62,432 bases of DNA from Flammeovirgaceae bacterium UBA6059. Its GTDB lineage: Bacteria > Bacteroidota > Bacteroidia > Cytophagales > Cyclobacteriaceae. The position numbers were made by a program, and so were the translations under genes. Positions 53,671 through 62,410 of this stretch are shown here, piece after piece; positions within the stretch are counted from its first letter, which is position 1, and every line of letters starts with the position of its first letter. Under the pieces are notes generated by a model. That model saw nothing but the letters and a program-made list of their open reading frames with translations, made no database searches and was not told the DNA's origin. The DNA is taken from NCBI GenBank assembly GCA_002435755.1, contig DIYH01000009.1:1-62432 (forward strand), written 5' to 3'.

Positions 53671-54849
53671 ATGATCGTAATGGATACCCCTCATGTACTT
53701 CTAGCCATACTTATTTTCCTGCTTTTTTATAGCTATTTAGGCTATGGCATGGTTTTGTGGCTGCTGACCAAAATCAAGCGAGCAATAACAAATCATGCGG
53801 CTGATGTTGAAACAACATATCTGCCTGAATTGACCCTTGTGGTTGCTGCTTACAACGAGGAGGATTGTATCGAAGAGAAGATCCAGAATTGCCTTGAGCT
53901 GGATTATCCTAAAGATAAAATGCACATGTTGTTTGTGACTGATGGTTCAACAGACCGAACTGTTGATATCATTGCTCGCTATCCTCAAATACAACTGGAG
54001 CATAAAGATCAGAGAGCAGGGAAGATTGCTGCTGTATCCAGAGTCATGCCATTAGTGAAAACACCAGTCACTGTATTCTGTGATGCTAACACCACACTGA
54101 ATGATCAGGCCATAAAAAGGCTCGTACGACATTTTGCTGATGAGAAGGTAGGTGCTGTAGCGGGAGAAAAGAGGATAGCTCAGGATGGTAAAGACGATGC
54201 TAGTTCAGCAGGAGAGGGCATTTACTGGAAGTATGAGTCATTTCTAAAATCGATGGACAGCGAACTACATACAGTCGTGGGGGCAGCAGGAGAACTATTT
54301 GCCATCAGAACAGAGCTCTATGAGCCTCCATCTACTGATACATTGATAGAAGATTTTGTGATTACCATGAACATTGCCTATCAAGGATATCGTGTGGTCT
54401 ATGAAAAGGAAGCTTTTGCTCTGGAGTCAGGGTCCAGCAACTTATCAGAAGAGATCAAGCGCAAGGTTAGAATTGCTGCGGGTGGACTTCAGGCGATCTA
54501 TCGACTAAGATACTTGTTGGTCCCCACAGACCCTATGTTAACATTCCAGTATGTGTCACATCGAGTGCTACGTTGGACGCTGGCACCCCTAGCACTATTA
54601 GGAGTACTGATTACAAGTATTCATCTGACCATAGCAGGGGATACACTAGGCACGACCCTTCTTCTCTGCCAGGTATTATTTTATACTGTAGCAGCGATCG
54701 GATATATGATTGAGCAACGCTCTATCAGCATCAAAATATTATACGTACCCCTATACTTTACTATGATGAACCTATGTGTATTTATTGGTCTTTGGAGACT
54801 CTATACAGGTAGTCAGTCGGTAGTATGGGATAAAGCCAAAAGAAAATGA
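53671..54849 (+). CDS. Processive-type family 2 glycosyltransferase, membrane-bound
   Basis: A 392-residue enzyme with an N-terminal helix (about 8-30), a GT-A domain (about 45-270) with LTLVVAAYNEEDCIEEKI, FVTDGSTDRTVDI, VFCDANTTLNDQAI (the metal-binding DxN/DxD region) and a late acceptor and catalytic stretch (LIEDFVITMNIAYQ), and C-terminal helices (about 300-385). This layout resembles HasA/NodC/BcsA-like synthases and Glycos_transf_2 proteins that assemble exopolysaccharide at the membrane. ATG 53671 has an AGGATC ribosome-binding site. First gene of the sugar cluster; its stop overlaps the next start (ATGA). Confidence 0.9.
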   Translation: MIVMDTPHVLLAILIFLLFYSYLGYGMVLWLLTKIKRAITNHAADVETTYLPELTLVVAAYNEEDCIEEKIQNCLELDYPKDKMHMLFVTDGSTDRTVDIIARYPQIQLEHKDQRAGKIAAVSRVMPLVKTPVTVFCDANTTLNDQAIKRLVRHFADEKVGAVAGEKRIAQDGKDDASSAGEGIYWKYESFLKSMDSELHTVVGAAGELFAIRTELYEPPSTDTLIEDFVITMNIAYQGYRVVYEKEAFALESGSSNLSEEIKRKVRIAAGGLQAIYRLRYLLVPTDPMLTFQYVSHRVLRWTLAPLALLGVLITSIHLTIAGDTLGTTLLLCQVLFYTVAAIGYMIEQRSISIKILYVPLYFTMMNLCVFIGLWRLYTGSQSVVWDKAKRK

Positions 54850-55775
54850 AACCAATCGTTAGTATCATCACCGTCAATTACAACAGTCTATTCGATACCA
54901 TGGATTTGCTCTATTCATTAGATAGATTGTCCATGGATAACCTTGAGATTATCGTAGTGGACAATGCTTCGGCTTATAATCCTGAACAAGAGATCAAGGC
55001 TACATTTCCGAATGTCAAGGTGATCGTAAGTGAAAAGAACCTCGGGTTTGCCGGTGGTAACAACCTCGGCATCAAAGCCGCTTCAGGGAATTATCTGTTT
55101 TTCTTAAATAATGATACTGTACTTGTTGAAGATATCATCACACCGATGGTCGATCTGATGGCTTACAATCCGGAGATAGGTATGCTAAGTCCGAAGATCA
55201 AATATTTTGACGATCATGACGAAGTACAATATGCTGGCTTTACTGAAGTTAATTCTTTAACCGGACGAAACAGACTTTTGACTACTCCTAAGGAAACAAA
55301 CATGCCCTATGATACGGCCTACCCGCATGGCGCAGCTATGCTGATGCGCAGGAGTACGGTTGATCAGGTCGGTCTGATGCCTGAGGATTACTTTTTGTAT
55401 TATGAAGAGTTGGATTGGGCTGCACAGGTAAAGCAAGCAGGCTTCAAGGTTTTTGTTGACCCTCGGTTTGAGGTATATCATAAAGAATCAGCTAGCGTGG
55501 GAAACGAATCTCCTCTGAAGACTTTCTATCACACGCGTAACCGACTGCTCTTCATGAAGCGACATTCTGAAGGATTGTCTCATGTTGTATTCTTGATTTA
55601 CTTCTTTCTGGTCGCACTACCCAAAGCAGTACTCAAATTCGGTGTGAGAGGTCAGTACGATCATTTACAGGCATTCATGAGAGGACTGTGGTTGTTCCGT
55701 CTCCCCAGTTTTGACAGGACCGAGCAAGTGGTTCCACATCCTATTGGTTCAAACGTGCTTTCACCAGTATCATGA
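54846..55775 (+). CDS. Family 2 glycosyltransferase (WbbL-like)
   Basis: A 309-residue cytoplasmic GT-A glycosyltransferase. It shows SIITVNYNSLFDTMDLLYSL, IIVVDNASAYN, NLGFAGGNNLGI, LFFLNNDTVLVEDI and DYFLYYEELDWAAQVKQAGF, the acceptor-site pattern of rhamnosyl- and related transferases. It overlaps the previous gene by 4 bases (ATGA) and the next by 4, so the cluster is translationally coupled. Confidence 0.92.
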   Translation: MKPIVSIITVNYNSLFDTMDLLYSLDRLSMDNLEIIVVDNASAYNPEQEIKATFPNVKVIVSEKNLGFAGGNNLGIKAASGNYLFFLNNDTVLVEDIITPMVDLMAYNPEIGMLSPKIKYFDDHDEVQYAGFTEVNSLTGRNRLLTTPKETNMPYDTAYPHGAAMLMRRSTVDQVGLMPEDYFLYYEELDWAAQVKQAGFKVFVDPRFEVYHKESASVGNESPLKTFYHTRNRLLFMKRHSEGLSHVVFLIYFFLVALPKAVLKFGVRGQYDHLQAFMRGLWLFRLPSFDRTEQVVPHPIGSNVLSPVS

Positions 55776-56860
55776 GTAAGGGTCTACATATCGCAGAGCT
55801 GACTGATCATCATATAGATTCCGGCATAGGTTACTATAGCTATGAGCTGACACGCGCACTTCAGGGGCTTACCTCTGCCACTTTGTACAAGCCCTACCGC
55901 AATGATCACCCTGATGTCTCTTTTCATAATACTGACTGGGTGCGCTCGATCACTTACAGATCATTCCGACAGTACCGCCCTTATGTATTACCTTTTTTTC
56001 TAAGAGCAGGATTGTCTCCATCATCGTATGATCTTGTTCACGCGCACTGGTATCTTGCCGGATTGGCCTCTACCTATTTTTCCAATACTCCGGTAGTTGT
56101 CACCATGCACGATGTATCGGTACTTCATACTGCTACCACCAATGATCGCTACTCCAAGTACTACCGATGGGCACTAAGGCGATTCAGAGATCGTAGCATT
56201 CCATTGATCGTGGTATCAGAGCAAGCAAAGTCTGATACAATAAAGCATGCCGATTACCCCGAAGAGTTGGTGCATGCAGTACATAATGGGCTTAATTCCG
56301 ATAGGTTTTACCCGATCGAAAAAAAGAAATCAGGCCCATTTACGATAGTATACAGTGGCGGATTAGGCTCTCATAAGAACCTTGAGTTGTTGTTGAGCGC
56401 TTTGACCTTCGTACAGCAGCGTTACCCTGAAGTGAGCCTAAAGATTGCCGGTGGTTCTCCTCAAAACACGCAGTACCCGGCATTGGCAGAACAACTTAGG
56501 TTGAAACATGTGAACTTTACTGGTTTCATTCCTGATAAGGATATGAACGAATTCTACAATAGCGGTGACCTTATGGTTTATACCTCTCTATATGAGGGCT
56601 TTGGTATGGCACCTTTGGAAGCCATGAGCTGTGGAGTACCCGTGATCACTACGGGTGGAGGTGCTTTACGTGAAGTGTCCGGTGGAGGTGCGGTGATCAC
56701 CGAATATGATGCGGAGTGCCTGGCCGGTCAGATTGTCGATATGATTGAAGATCCTGCCTACCGTTCGTCTGTAGCGAGAAAAGGAGCGGAGTGGGTGAAA
56801 CAGTATACCTGGGAGCAGACAGCTACGAAAACAATGAACATCTACGAGGAAGTGTTATGA
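55772..56860 (+). CDS. Family 4 glycosyltransferase
   Basis: A 362-residue GT-B glycosyltransferase. N-terminal half begins MSKGLHIAELTDHHIDSGI; the C-terminal Rossmann half has VYSGGLGSHKNLELLLSAL and the nucleotide-sugar E-x7-E type motif YTSLYEGFGMAPLEAMSCG, then VPVITTGGGALREV. GT4 enzymes transfer glucose, mannose or related sugars onto growing polysaccharide. Cytoplasmic. ATGA overlap with both neighbours. Confidence 0.92.
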   Translation: MSKGLHIAELTDHHIDSGIGYYSYELTRALQGLTSATLYKPYRNDHPDVSFHNTDWVRSITYRSFRQYRPYVLPFFLRAGLSPSSYDLVHAHWYLAGLASTYFSNTPVVVTMHDVSVLHTATTNDRYSKYYRWALRRFRDRSIPLIVVSEQAKSDTIKHADYPEELVHAVHNGLNSDRFYPIEKKKSGPFTIVYSGGLGSHKNLELLLSALTFVQQRYPEVSLKIAGGSPQNTQYPALAEQLRLKHVNFTGFIPDKDMNEFYNSGDLMVYTSLYEGFGMAPLEAMSCGVPVITTGGGALREVSGGGAVITEYDAECLAGQIVDMIEDPAYRSSVARKGAEWVKQYTWEQTATKTMNIYEEVL

Positions 56861-58032
56861 ATACACCTATAGTCATACTCGCTTTACCAAAGCATGATGA
56901 TAATTTTACCTCTACGCCATATCAGTTGGCCTTAAAATTTGCCGAAACTAGGTCGGTGCTCTACGTAAGTCATCCGTATAGTTGGATTGACTTTCTGCGT
57001 AATCCGAGAGATGCTAAGCTTCGAAAGAGGTTTATGGCTACACGATCCGGAGGTAATATTGAAATGAGTGAGCATCCAAACCTTCAGATTTTGATATTAC
57101 CATTGGTGCTCTCTATCAACTGGCTTCCTCCTGGCATATTATATGACTGGCTCTGTGAGTTTAACCATCGTATAGTGATCAATGCAATCAATAATGCGAC
57201 CAGGAGACTTGGTCTTACAGAGTATAACTTTATCAACTCACATGACTATTTCTTTGCTCATGTTCGTAAGAAACTCACTAGTGTCAGGAGATATGTGTAT
57301 CAGTGTATTGATCCTATCATTAAAGCCTACAGTGCTCGTCATGGACGAAAATTGGAAGCTGAGGCCGCCAGGTATGCCGACTTGGTGATCTCTACTTCAC
57401 CGAGTTTGAACGAGCGAATGCTAGAATATAACCCGAATAGTTTTCTGGTGCCGAATGCAGCAAACTTCGACCTATGTAACAGGGCGATGGATCCTGAAAC
57501 CGGAACCATTCCATCAATCGATAGGCTCGAAGGTTTGAAATTCGGATATGTCGGTAATATAGAGCGTCGGATTAATTATGATTTGCTAATAGAGATATTT
57601 GGGAGCGTACCCGAATGGCAATTGGTAATGATCGGGCCAAAAGATATCTCATACATCCCTGATGAGTTTTTGTCATTACCTAATCTGACACTTTTACCAC
57701 CGGTTAGTCACGAGCAAGTGCCTGAAGTCTTGAAATCTGTAGATATTGCCATCATACCATTTCTATGTGATGAGGTAAGTGCCCAGATCTATCCGCTCAA
57801 GATGTTTGAATACCTGGCGAGTGGCAAGCCGGTCATTACAACCAATTTCAACCCTGAGGTGATAAGATCATTGGGTGCGACTGTGCATATTGCTAGTGAT
57901 AAGATACAGTTTGTAGCCCAGGTGAACGAGATCAGCATGACTGAAGATGCAAACCATCAAACTGAGCGAATCGAGGTAGCAAGAGCCAATGATTGGTCAC
58001 AGCGCAGTGGGATGATCCTTGATCTTATTTAA
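56857..58032 (+). CDS. GT-B glycosyltransferase (TuaH-like)
   Basis: A 391-residue glycosyltransferase of the GT1/GT4 superfamily. It begins MNTPIVILALPKHDDNFT at the ATG inside the previous gene's stop (ATGA overlap). The N-terminal half shows SHPYSWIDFL and the linker MFEYLASGKPVITT lies in the C-terminal half with FGYVGNIERRINYDLL before it. The pattern resembles TuaH of teichuronic acid synthesis. A 22-residue upstream extension overlapping the previous gene is not used. Sugar donor unknown. Confidence 0.85.
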   Translation: MNTPIVILALPKHDDNFTSTPYQLALKFAETRSVLYVSHPYSWIDFLRNPRDAKLRKRFMATRSGGNIEMSEHPNLQILILPLVLSINWLPPGILYDWLCEFNHRIVINAINNATRRLGLTEYNFINSHDYFFAHVRKKLTSVRRYVYQCIDPIIKAYSARHGRKLEAEAARYADLVISTSPSLNERMLEYNPNSFLVPNAANFDLCNRAMDPETGTIPSIDRLEGLKFGYVGNIERRINYDLLIEIFGSVPEWQLVMIGPKDISYIPDEFLSLPNLTLLPPVSHEQVPEVLKSVDIAIIPFLCDEVSAQIYPLKMFEYLASGKPVITTNFNPEVIRSLGATVHIASDKIQFVAQVNEISMTEDANHQTERIEVARANDWSQRSGMILDLI

Positions 58033-58067
58033 CCTCAATACATCCATTAAGAAACTTGACTTAAGAT

Positions 58068-58763
58068 ATGCGAGCGATAACCAACCCAACAGAACAAACG
58101 AATAACCAAGGAGACCAAGCCTCTTCTTCATTTAGTATGAGCAATATCAAGAAATGGGTAAAGTCTAACCCAGCACTGAAAAAATGGATTTTGTCATTGA
58201 TATTCAGGCCTAAGCCATACAACGCTCGTGTGCGATGGTACGTATGGTTGGTCACCATATTTCCTAAGTATTTCAAAAGAGGCATCAGTTGGAGATCGAG
58301 GTTGGACCTGGTACCCTTTCATGGATTCAAGCTTGGCAAATACTCTCGTATTGAGATGAATACGGTCATTAACAATGGTATGGGTGATGTTGTATTGGAG
58401 GATGAGGTGCATACTGGTATAGGGTGTGTGGTGATCGGACCGGTCGAGATGCACAAGCATGTAGGGATATCTCAGTACGTCAGAATTTTGGGCATGCATC
58501 ATGGTATGGAGCCTGATATGCCACATCATTTTACACCGGTGACCAGTGCTCCTGTGATCCTTGAAGAGGATGTATTTGTTGGTACCGGAGCAGTGATCAT
58601 GGGAAAGAAAAATGGTGAACCATTGACTATTGGAAAGTATAGTAGGATTGGGGCTAACGCTGTTGTAATGAATGATATTCCTCCATATTCGGTAGCTGTG
58701 GGTAACCCTGCCAGGGTGGTAAGAAAGTGGGATTTTGATACCGGTAGCTGGGTAAAAGTCTAA
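58068..58763 (+). CDS. Left-handed beta-helix acyltransferase (sugar O-acetyltransferase)
   Basis: A 231-residue LbH acyltransferase with hexapeptide repeats (YSRIEMNTVINN, VHTGIGCVVIGPVE, DVFVGTGAVIMGKK, YSRIGANAVVMND). A basic N-terminus and the C-terminal VGNPARVVRKW loop match the maltose/galactoside-acetyltransferase-like group that modify lipopolysaccharide or exopolysaccharide sugars. It is the last gene of the cluster, 35 bases after the previous stop. Donor likely acetyl-CoA. Confidence 0.85.
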   Translation: MRAITNPTEQTNNQGDQASSSFSMSNIKKWVKSNPALKKWILSLIFRPKPYNARVRWYVWLVTIFPKYFKRGISWRSRLDLVPFHGFKLGKYSRIEMNTVINNGMGDVVLEDEVHTGIGCVVIGPVEMHKHVGISQYVRILGMHHGMEPDMPHHFTPVTSAPVILEEDVFVGTGAVIMGKKNGEPLTIGKYSRIGANAVVMNDIPPYSVAVGNPARVVRKWDFDTGSWVKV

Positions 58764-59142
58764 TACTAGTAGAACTTATATTCTCAATTTCCTGGCGAAT
58801 GTTATGATGGGTGACGGTGTTCCAAATTGGCTTCTGATGACCATCAATTTATAGTCAACAAATAACTATGACTTCTGACCAAACAAAAATGATGAGGTCA
58901 TTTGAAGCAATCTTGTTCCTACTTGTCTAGACCAATCTCCCGATCCAAACAGACTAATCACTCTACAATCAAAGTAAAAAAGTCTCATGAATGGTCTTAC
59001 TTAGAATTCAAAAAGTGGCGTCATCTGGCGCCATCAACACTTGCAGAAAGGAGGGTTGGTGCGCATGGAGGGCTTGCGATAGCGTCGAAACTCACAGAAA
59101 ACCTAGCATTTTGCGCAATTCATTGTGAAATTTTATACTTCA
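58764..59142. other. Intergenic region, no clear gene
   Basis: 379 bases between the acyltransferase and the lipoprotein gene. A 100-codon open frame (58902-59204) on the + strand has no recognisable features and overlaps the next gene out of frame; it is not called. I see no RNA or mobile element. Confidence 0.5.
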
Positions 59143-59688
59143 ATGAAACGTTTGCTTCTAATAGGTCTTGGATTAACCGTTGTAGCTTTTGGTTGCAACG
59201 ATGAATGCAGTTTGGGTGATGGAGATGCACTGGGTAGTTATGCTTTTTTTGTAGCTTTTGAGGCCGAAGATGGCCAAGACCTATTTGAATCAGAGACTTA
59301 TTTTATTGATAGTTTAACGATCACAACCACCCACGACCAACCTATTGGGCTTGATGATCTCTTTATTGTCTTCAATAATGAGAGGACATTGATTGGTATA
59401 GATCGTTTTAATATAATTAACACCAGCCAAGTCGATATTTCGTTCAATTTTGGTAATGGGGATGCTGACATTTTGTCCATTGAAAATGGACCGACTCTAC
59501 GGTCATTTGGAGAGAATAAGAATTGTGCTGAAGGTGTAGTAACATTTCACTATGAGAATAATGAAATAGGTCGATGGGACTTTGATGCTAATCCTGATCT
59601 AGCCTGGGATCTTCATGAAAGAAATGGAATCGAGGCTTCAGTTCCGACTGACCCACTATTTTTTACAATTCAAAAAATAGCGAATTAG
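59143..59688 (+). CDS. Orphan lipoprotein, 181 residues
   Basis: The lipobox is VAFGC in MKRLLLIGLGLTVVAFGC, giving acylated Cys18. The rest is beta-rich and acidic (DGDALGSYAFFVAFEAEDG, VDISFNFGNGDADILSI). No family recognised. I chose ATG 59143 rather than the longer frame from 59125 because it gives a proper lipoprotein signal. It stands alone upstream of the decayed carbonic anhydrase and may be a recently acquired or decaying gene. Function unknown. Confidence 0.6.
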   Translation: MKRLLLIGLGLTVVAFGCNDECSLGDGDALGSYAFFVAFEAEDGQDLFESETYFIDSLTITTTHDQPIGLDDLFIVFNNERTLIGIDRFNIINTSQVDISFNFGNGDADILSIENGPTLRSFGENKNCAEGVVTFHYENNEIGRWDFDANPDLAWDLHERNGIEASVPTDPLFFTIQKIAN

Positions 59689-59923
59689 CAACTGTACAAC
59701 CATAAAATAGGTGGCGCAGAACCAGTTCTAGTTGTACATCCATCTTTTTCGGTTCAGCGCAACAAATCATTTCTTAGCGGAGACTAGTGAGGGCTTCAAT
59801 ATACCCAGTGAGTTCTTATATTCTGTACGGCTCGGATAGTGATTTTCTTGCATGTTGTATATGTGAAGTATCAATTGTATAAAGTCTATTAAGCAATTAC
59901 ACTTAAAGCATTTTAGAGTATGT

Positions 59924-60707
59924 GGGCCTGATCATTGAGCAGAATTGGACACTGAGCTAGAAAATGTTACGGTGAGTTGCCATCTCCTATAGACATCATC
60001 AGCCTAACCTCATTATAGACCAATCTTCCTTTAGAGTTTCACTATCATCCCTCTCTGCGGATCTTATCAACAGCGGGTATGCCTTGATTGAGTGTATTGT
60101 TGAACCAGAGGCATTGATTTTTAATGAACAATGCTATTCTCTACTTCAATTTCTTTTTCATACTCCCTCTAACATAGCATCAATGTAGAGACCTAAGACG
60201 TGGAGATCCACTTTGTCCACTAAATTGAAGATGGAGGTTATACAGCGGTGGCTGTGTTATTTGAAGGAGGTGAGCATAAAAATGTCGTCTTATCGCATTT
60301 TGTGAAATCCCTGCCAACAGCTGTTAACAAGGAGTTGAAGGCACTATAGCAAACTAAATCTATGGAAACATTCACCACTCACTTGAATAGATTCTACTAT
60401 TATGGAGGCTCTCTCACGACCCCTAATTATATACTGAAGGTATTCTGGATCATATTAGAGGAAGCTGTTGAGGCTACTTAAAACAAATAGAGCCGATCCA
60501 TGAAGTCATTTATGATGATATCGTCCGACCCAAGAAAGAATACTAGAATGGTCTATTGTTATCAACATTAAGACTTGATAAGGAAACAGTTGGCCAATAC
60601 CTGCAGCAAAGTAAAGGCACCTGGGTTGGGCGGAGCGTTAATTCCAGATAATATGAGTTTTTTGTTGATCCAAACCGACCAGAGGTGGAATTAGCGTTTG
60701 TATAGCT
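59924..60707 (+). pseudogene. Decayed alpha-carbonic anhydrase
   Basis: Reading the three frames together recovers alpha-carbonic anhydrase (zinc CO2 hydratase) landmarks in correct order: GPDH and AELDTELE (59924-59980, interrupted by a TGA at 59936), SPIDI (from 59983, the QSPI region), LPLEFHYHPS, NSGYALIE (60069 on), LLQFLFHTPSN (the QFHFH zinc motif with the first His replaced by Leu), EIHFVH (60206-60223), the GSLTTP motif, WIILEEAVEA and KQIEPIHEVIYDD. The pieces use frames 2,1,0,2,1 in turn, so at least four frameshifts are needed, plus TGA, TAG and TAA stops. The open frame then continues to 60707 with further stops. It cannot encode an active enzyme. Confidence 0.85.
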
Positions 60708-60749
60708 GATCATTCGTTTTAAGTTTAGAAATATTAGCAAAAGTCAATT

Positions 60750-61901
60750 ATGAACCGAAGAGAAGCACTTACCAGAACAGCTAAGGCTGCATCAATACCA
60801 TTCTTTGCGCCCATGATCAATACAGGCGTGTTTGAGTTATTCCCTGATCAGGACAGACCTTACAAGAAACGTACGCTCGAAGTGATGGAAAGCAACACTA
60901 TCATGGACATGTTGAGTCCGCTAACACTGAATGCTACACAGCTTTTCAATTTGATTATGCGACCTGGAGTTTTCGAAGTTGGTGATCTCGGCAAGTACAA
61001 GGAAGCTGGGATTGATGTCTATCACTTCGCTGTTGGTTTTGGAGGACCAAACGCTTATCAGGACTTGCTAAAGTATTTCGGTAGTCTCAATGGCTTCATC
61101 GCCAATAATGGGGATGAGCTAATGCGGATTGACAGTATCTCGGATATTGACAGGGTAAAAGCCAGTGGCAAGACAGGTGTGTTGCTTGGAGTCCAAAATG
61201 CAGAACACTTTACTAAACCAGGTGATGTGGATGATTTCTATGGCCTGGGTCAGCGAATTTCGCAACTGACCTATAACACCAGAAACAGGATTGGTAATGG
61301 ATGCACTGAGCGTGTAGATGGAGGTATTAGCAGTTTTGGCTTTGATATTATTAAACGAATGAATGAAGTGGGAATGGCCGTAGACGTAAGCCACTGTGGG
61401 GAACGAACGACCATGGATGCCTTTGAGGCAAGTAGTAAGCCTGTATTGGCCACACATTCCAATGCAAGGGCGCTCAACGATCATGTGAGATGCAAGACAG
61501 ACGAGGCTTTGAAGGCCATGGCAAAATCGGGTGGAGCAATAGGCATTACAGGTATGCGTAATTTTGTGAAGGCCACTGACCCTACAACCATAGAGGATGT
61601 GTTGGATCATTTTGACTATGTAGCCAGGTTGGTAGGAGTGGAGCATGTAGGTGTCGGGAGTGATATTGATCTGTATGGCTATGATGCTCTCCCTAAGGAC
61701 GAGCTGGCTAAGCTGAGGAACAATAGAGACAATGAAAAGTACAAGAGTCGCGAGAGGTCTGATATCGACTTACTTAATCACCCGAAGCGAATGTTTGATC
61801 TAACGGAAGGGTTGATAGGTCGTGGATACTCAGATGAGGACTTATCAGGTATACTTGGTGGACATTTTCGCCGTGCCCTATCGGAAATTTGGGTGGAATA
61901 G
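60750..61901 (+). CDS. Membrane dipeptidase (M19) with missing HxD motif
   Basis: A 383-residue renal-dipeptidase-family protein. The N-terminus MNRREALTRTAKAASIPF has the twin-arginine look of a Tat signal. In this family the first metal site needs an HxD pair (normally DGHNDLP near the start); here residues 51-58 read IMDMLSPL, so His and Asp are absent. The second-site residues are kept: Glu in VQNAEHF, His in VDVSHCGER and His in LATHSNARAL, plus Asp in VGSDIDLYG. I recall a similar DML-type subfamily in Bacteroidota clusters with DSD1-type enzymes and GntP permeases. A D-amino-acid or dipeptide substrate is plausible. It follows the pseudogene by 42 bases. Confidence 0.88.
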   Translation: MNRREALTRTAKAASIPFFAPMINTGVFELFPDQDRPYKKRTLEVMESNTIMDMLSPLTLNATQLFNLIMRPGVFEVGDLGKYKEAGIDVYHFAVGFGGPNAYQDLLKYFGSLNGFIANNGDELMRIDSISDIDRVKASGKTGVLLGVQNAEHFTKPGDVDDFYGLGQRISQLTYNTRNRIGNGCTERVDGGISSFGFDIIKRMNEVGMAVDVSHCGERTTMDAFEASSKPVLATHSNARALNDHVRCKTDEALKAMAKSGGAIGITGMRNFVKATDPTTIEDVLDHFDYVARLVGVEHVGVGSDIDLYGYDALPKDELAKLRNNRDNEKYKSRERSDIDLLNHPKRMFDLTEGLIGRGYSDEDLSGILGGHFRRALSEIWVE

Positions 61902-61970
61902 ATTGCAGTTATTTCAATCGATTGCATGAAATCAACCTGTATTATTATAAAATCAATAATAATAGACTGG

Positions 61971-61988
61971 ACATGATAAATATCATGT
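61971..61988. promoter_or_regulatory. FNR/CRP-like palindrome upstream of the small protein gene
   Basis: ACATGATA (61971-61978), spacer AA, TATCATGT (61981-61988): perfect 8-bp arms. The core ATGAT-N4-ATCAT resembles the TTGAT-N4-ATCAA operator of FNR/CRP-type regulators. It lies 78-95 bases before the ATG at 62066. Regulator unknown. Confidence 0.45.
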
Positions 61989-62065
61989 AAATATGAGATT
62001 TGGCTATTGAATTGATGGCTTATGGGCTCTATTTTTACAAAATGTAAAGTTTGATTTTTTAGCCT

Positions 62066-62257
62066 ATGTTATTTACTCACGATTCCCAACAGACGCAATT
62101 CTTTGAATTCTACAGGCAGCTCAAGGAAGAGTCACCCAATAAGAAAGAATTAAAGGAGAAAAAGCAAGAATACTATCGTCGCGCGCAGGAGTACGGTTTC
62201 TGCAATGATGAGATCAGCGAAATATTGAGCGAATATCTCAGAGATAGGGAAAACTGA
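62066..62257 (+). CDS. Small soluble protein, 63 residues
   Basis: MLFTHDSQQTQFFEFYRQLK then a Lys/Glu-rich helix (ESPNKKELKEKKQEYYRRAQEYGF) and an acidic end (CNDEISEILSEYLRDREN). Predicted all helical with charged faces. I recognise no family. It has an FNR/CRP-like palindrome upstream (61971-61988) and a terminator downstream, which support a real, regulated gene. Confidence 0.55.
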   Translation: MLFTHDSQQTQFFEFYRQLKEESPNKKELKEKKQEYYRRAQEYGFCNDEISEILSEYLRDREN

Positions 62258-62280
62258 GCACACCATAACTTGAATAAGCC

Positions 62281-62312
62281 AAAGCCTTGGATTGACTTCC
62301 AGGGCTTTTTAC
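62281..62312 (+). terminator. Terminator of the 63-residue gene
   Basis: AAAGCCTTGG (62281-62290), 8-base loop, CCAGGGCTTT (62299-62308), 10-bp stem with one G-T pair, followed by TT. It lies 24 bases past the stop at 62257. Confidence 0.7.
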
Positions 62313-62410
62313 GTTTTATTAGTTAGACAAAAGTGAAACTAACCTATTATATTCACGTTTGTCTCACTAATGCTTGGTGTAGCTAACCATGCTTTGGCTA
62401 CTTCGTTTGC

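Noticed and set aside
58902..59204. 100-codon frame before the lipoprotein gene
   Set aside because: Mixed composition, no motif, and it runs out of frame into the start of the lipoprotein gene.
59689..59923. Inverted words TGTACAAC / GTTGTACA as a mobile element end
   Set aside because: Short, imperfect beyond the core, with no transposase nearby or target duplication.
60543..60740. 65-codon minus-strand frame
   Set aside because: It lies opposite the carbonic anhydrase pseudogene remnant and shows no features of a real protein.
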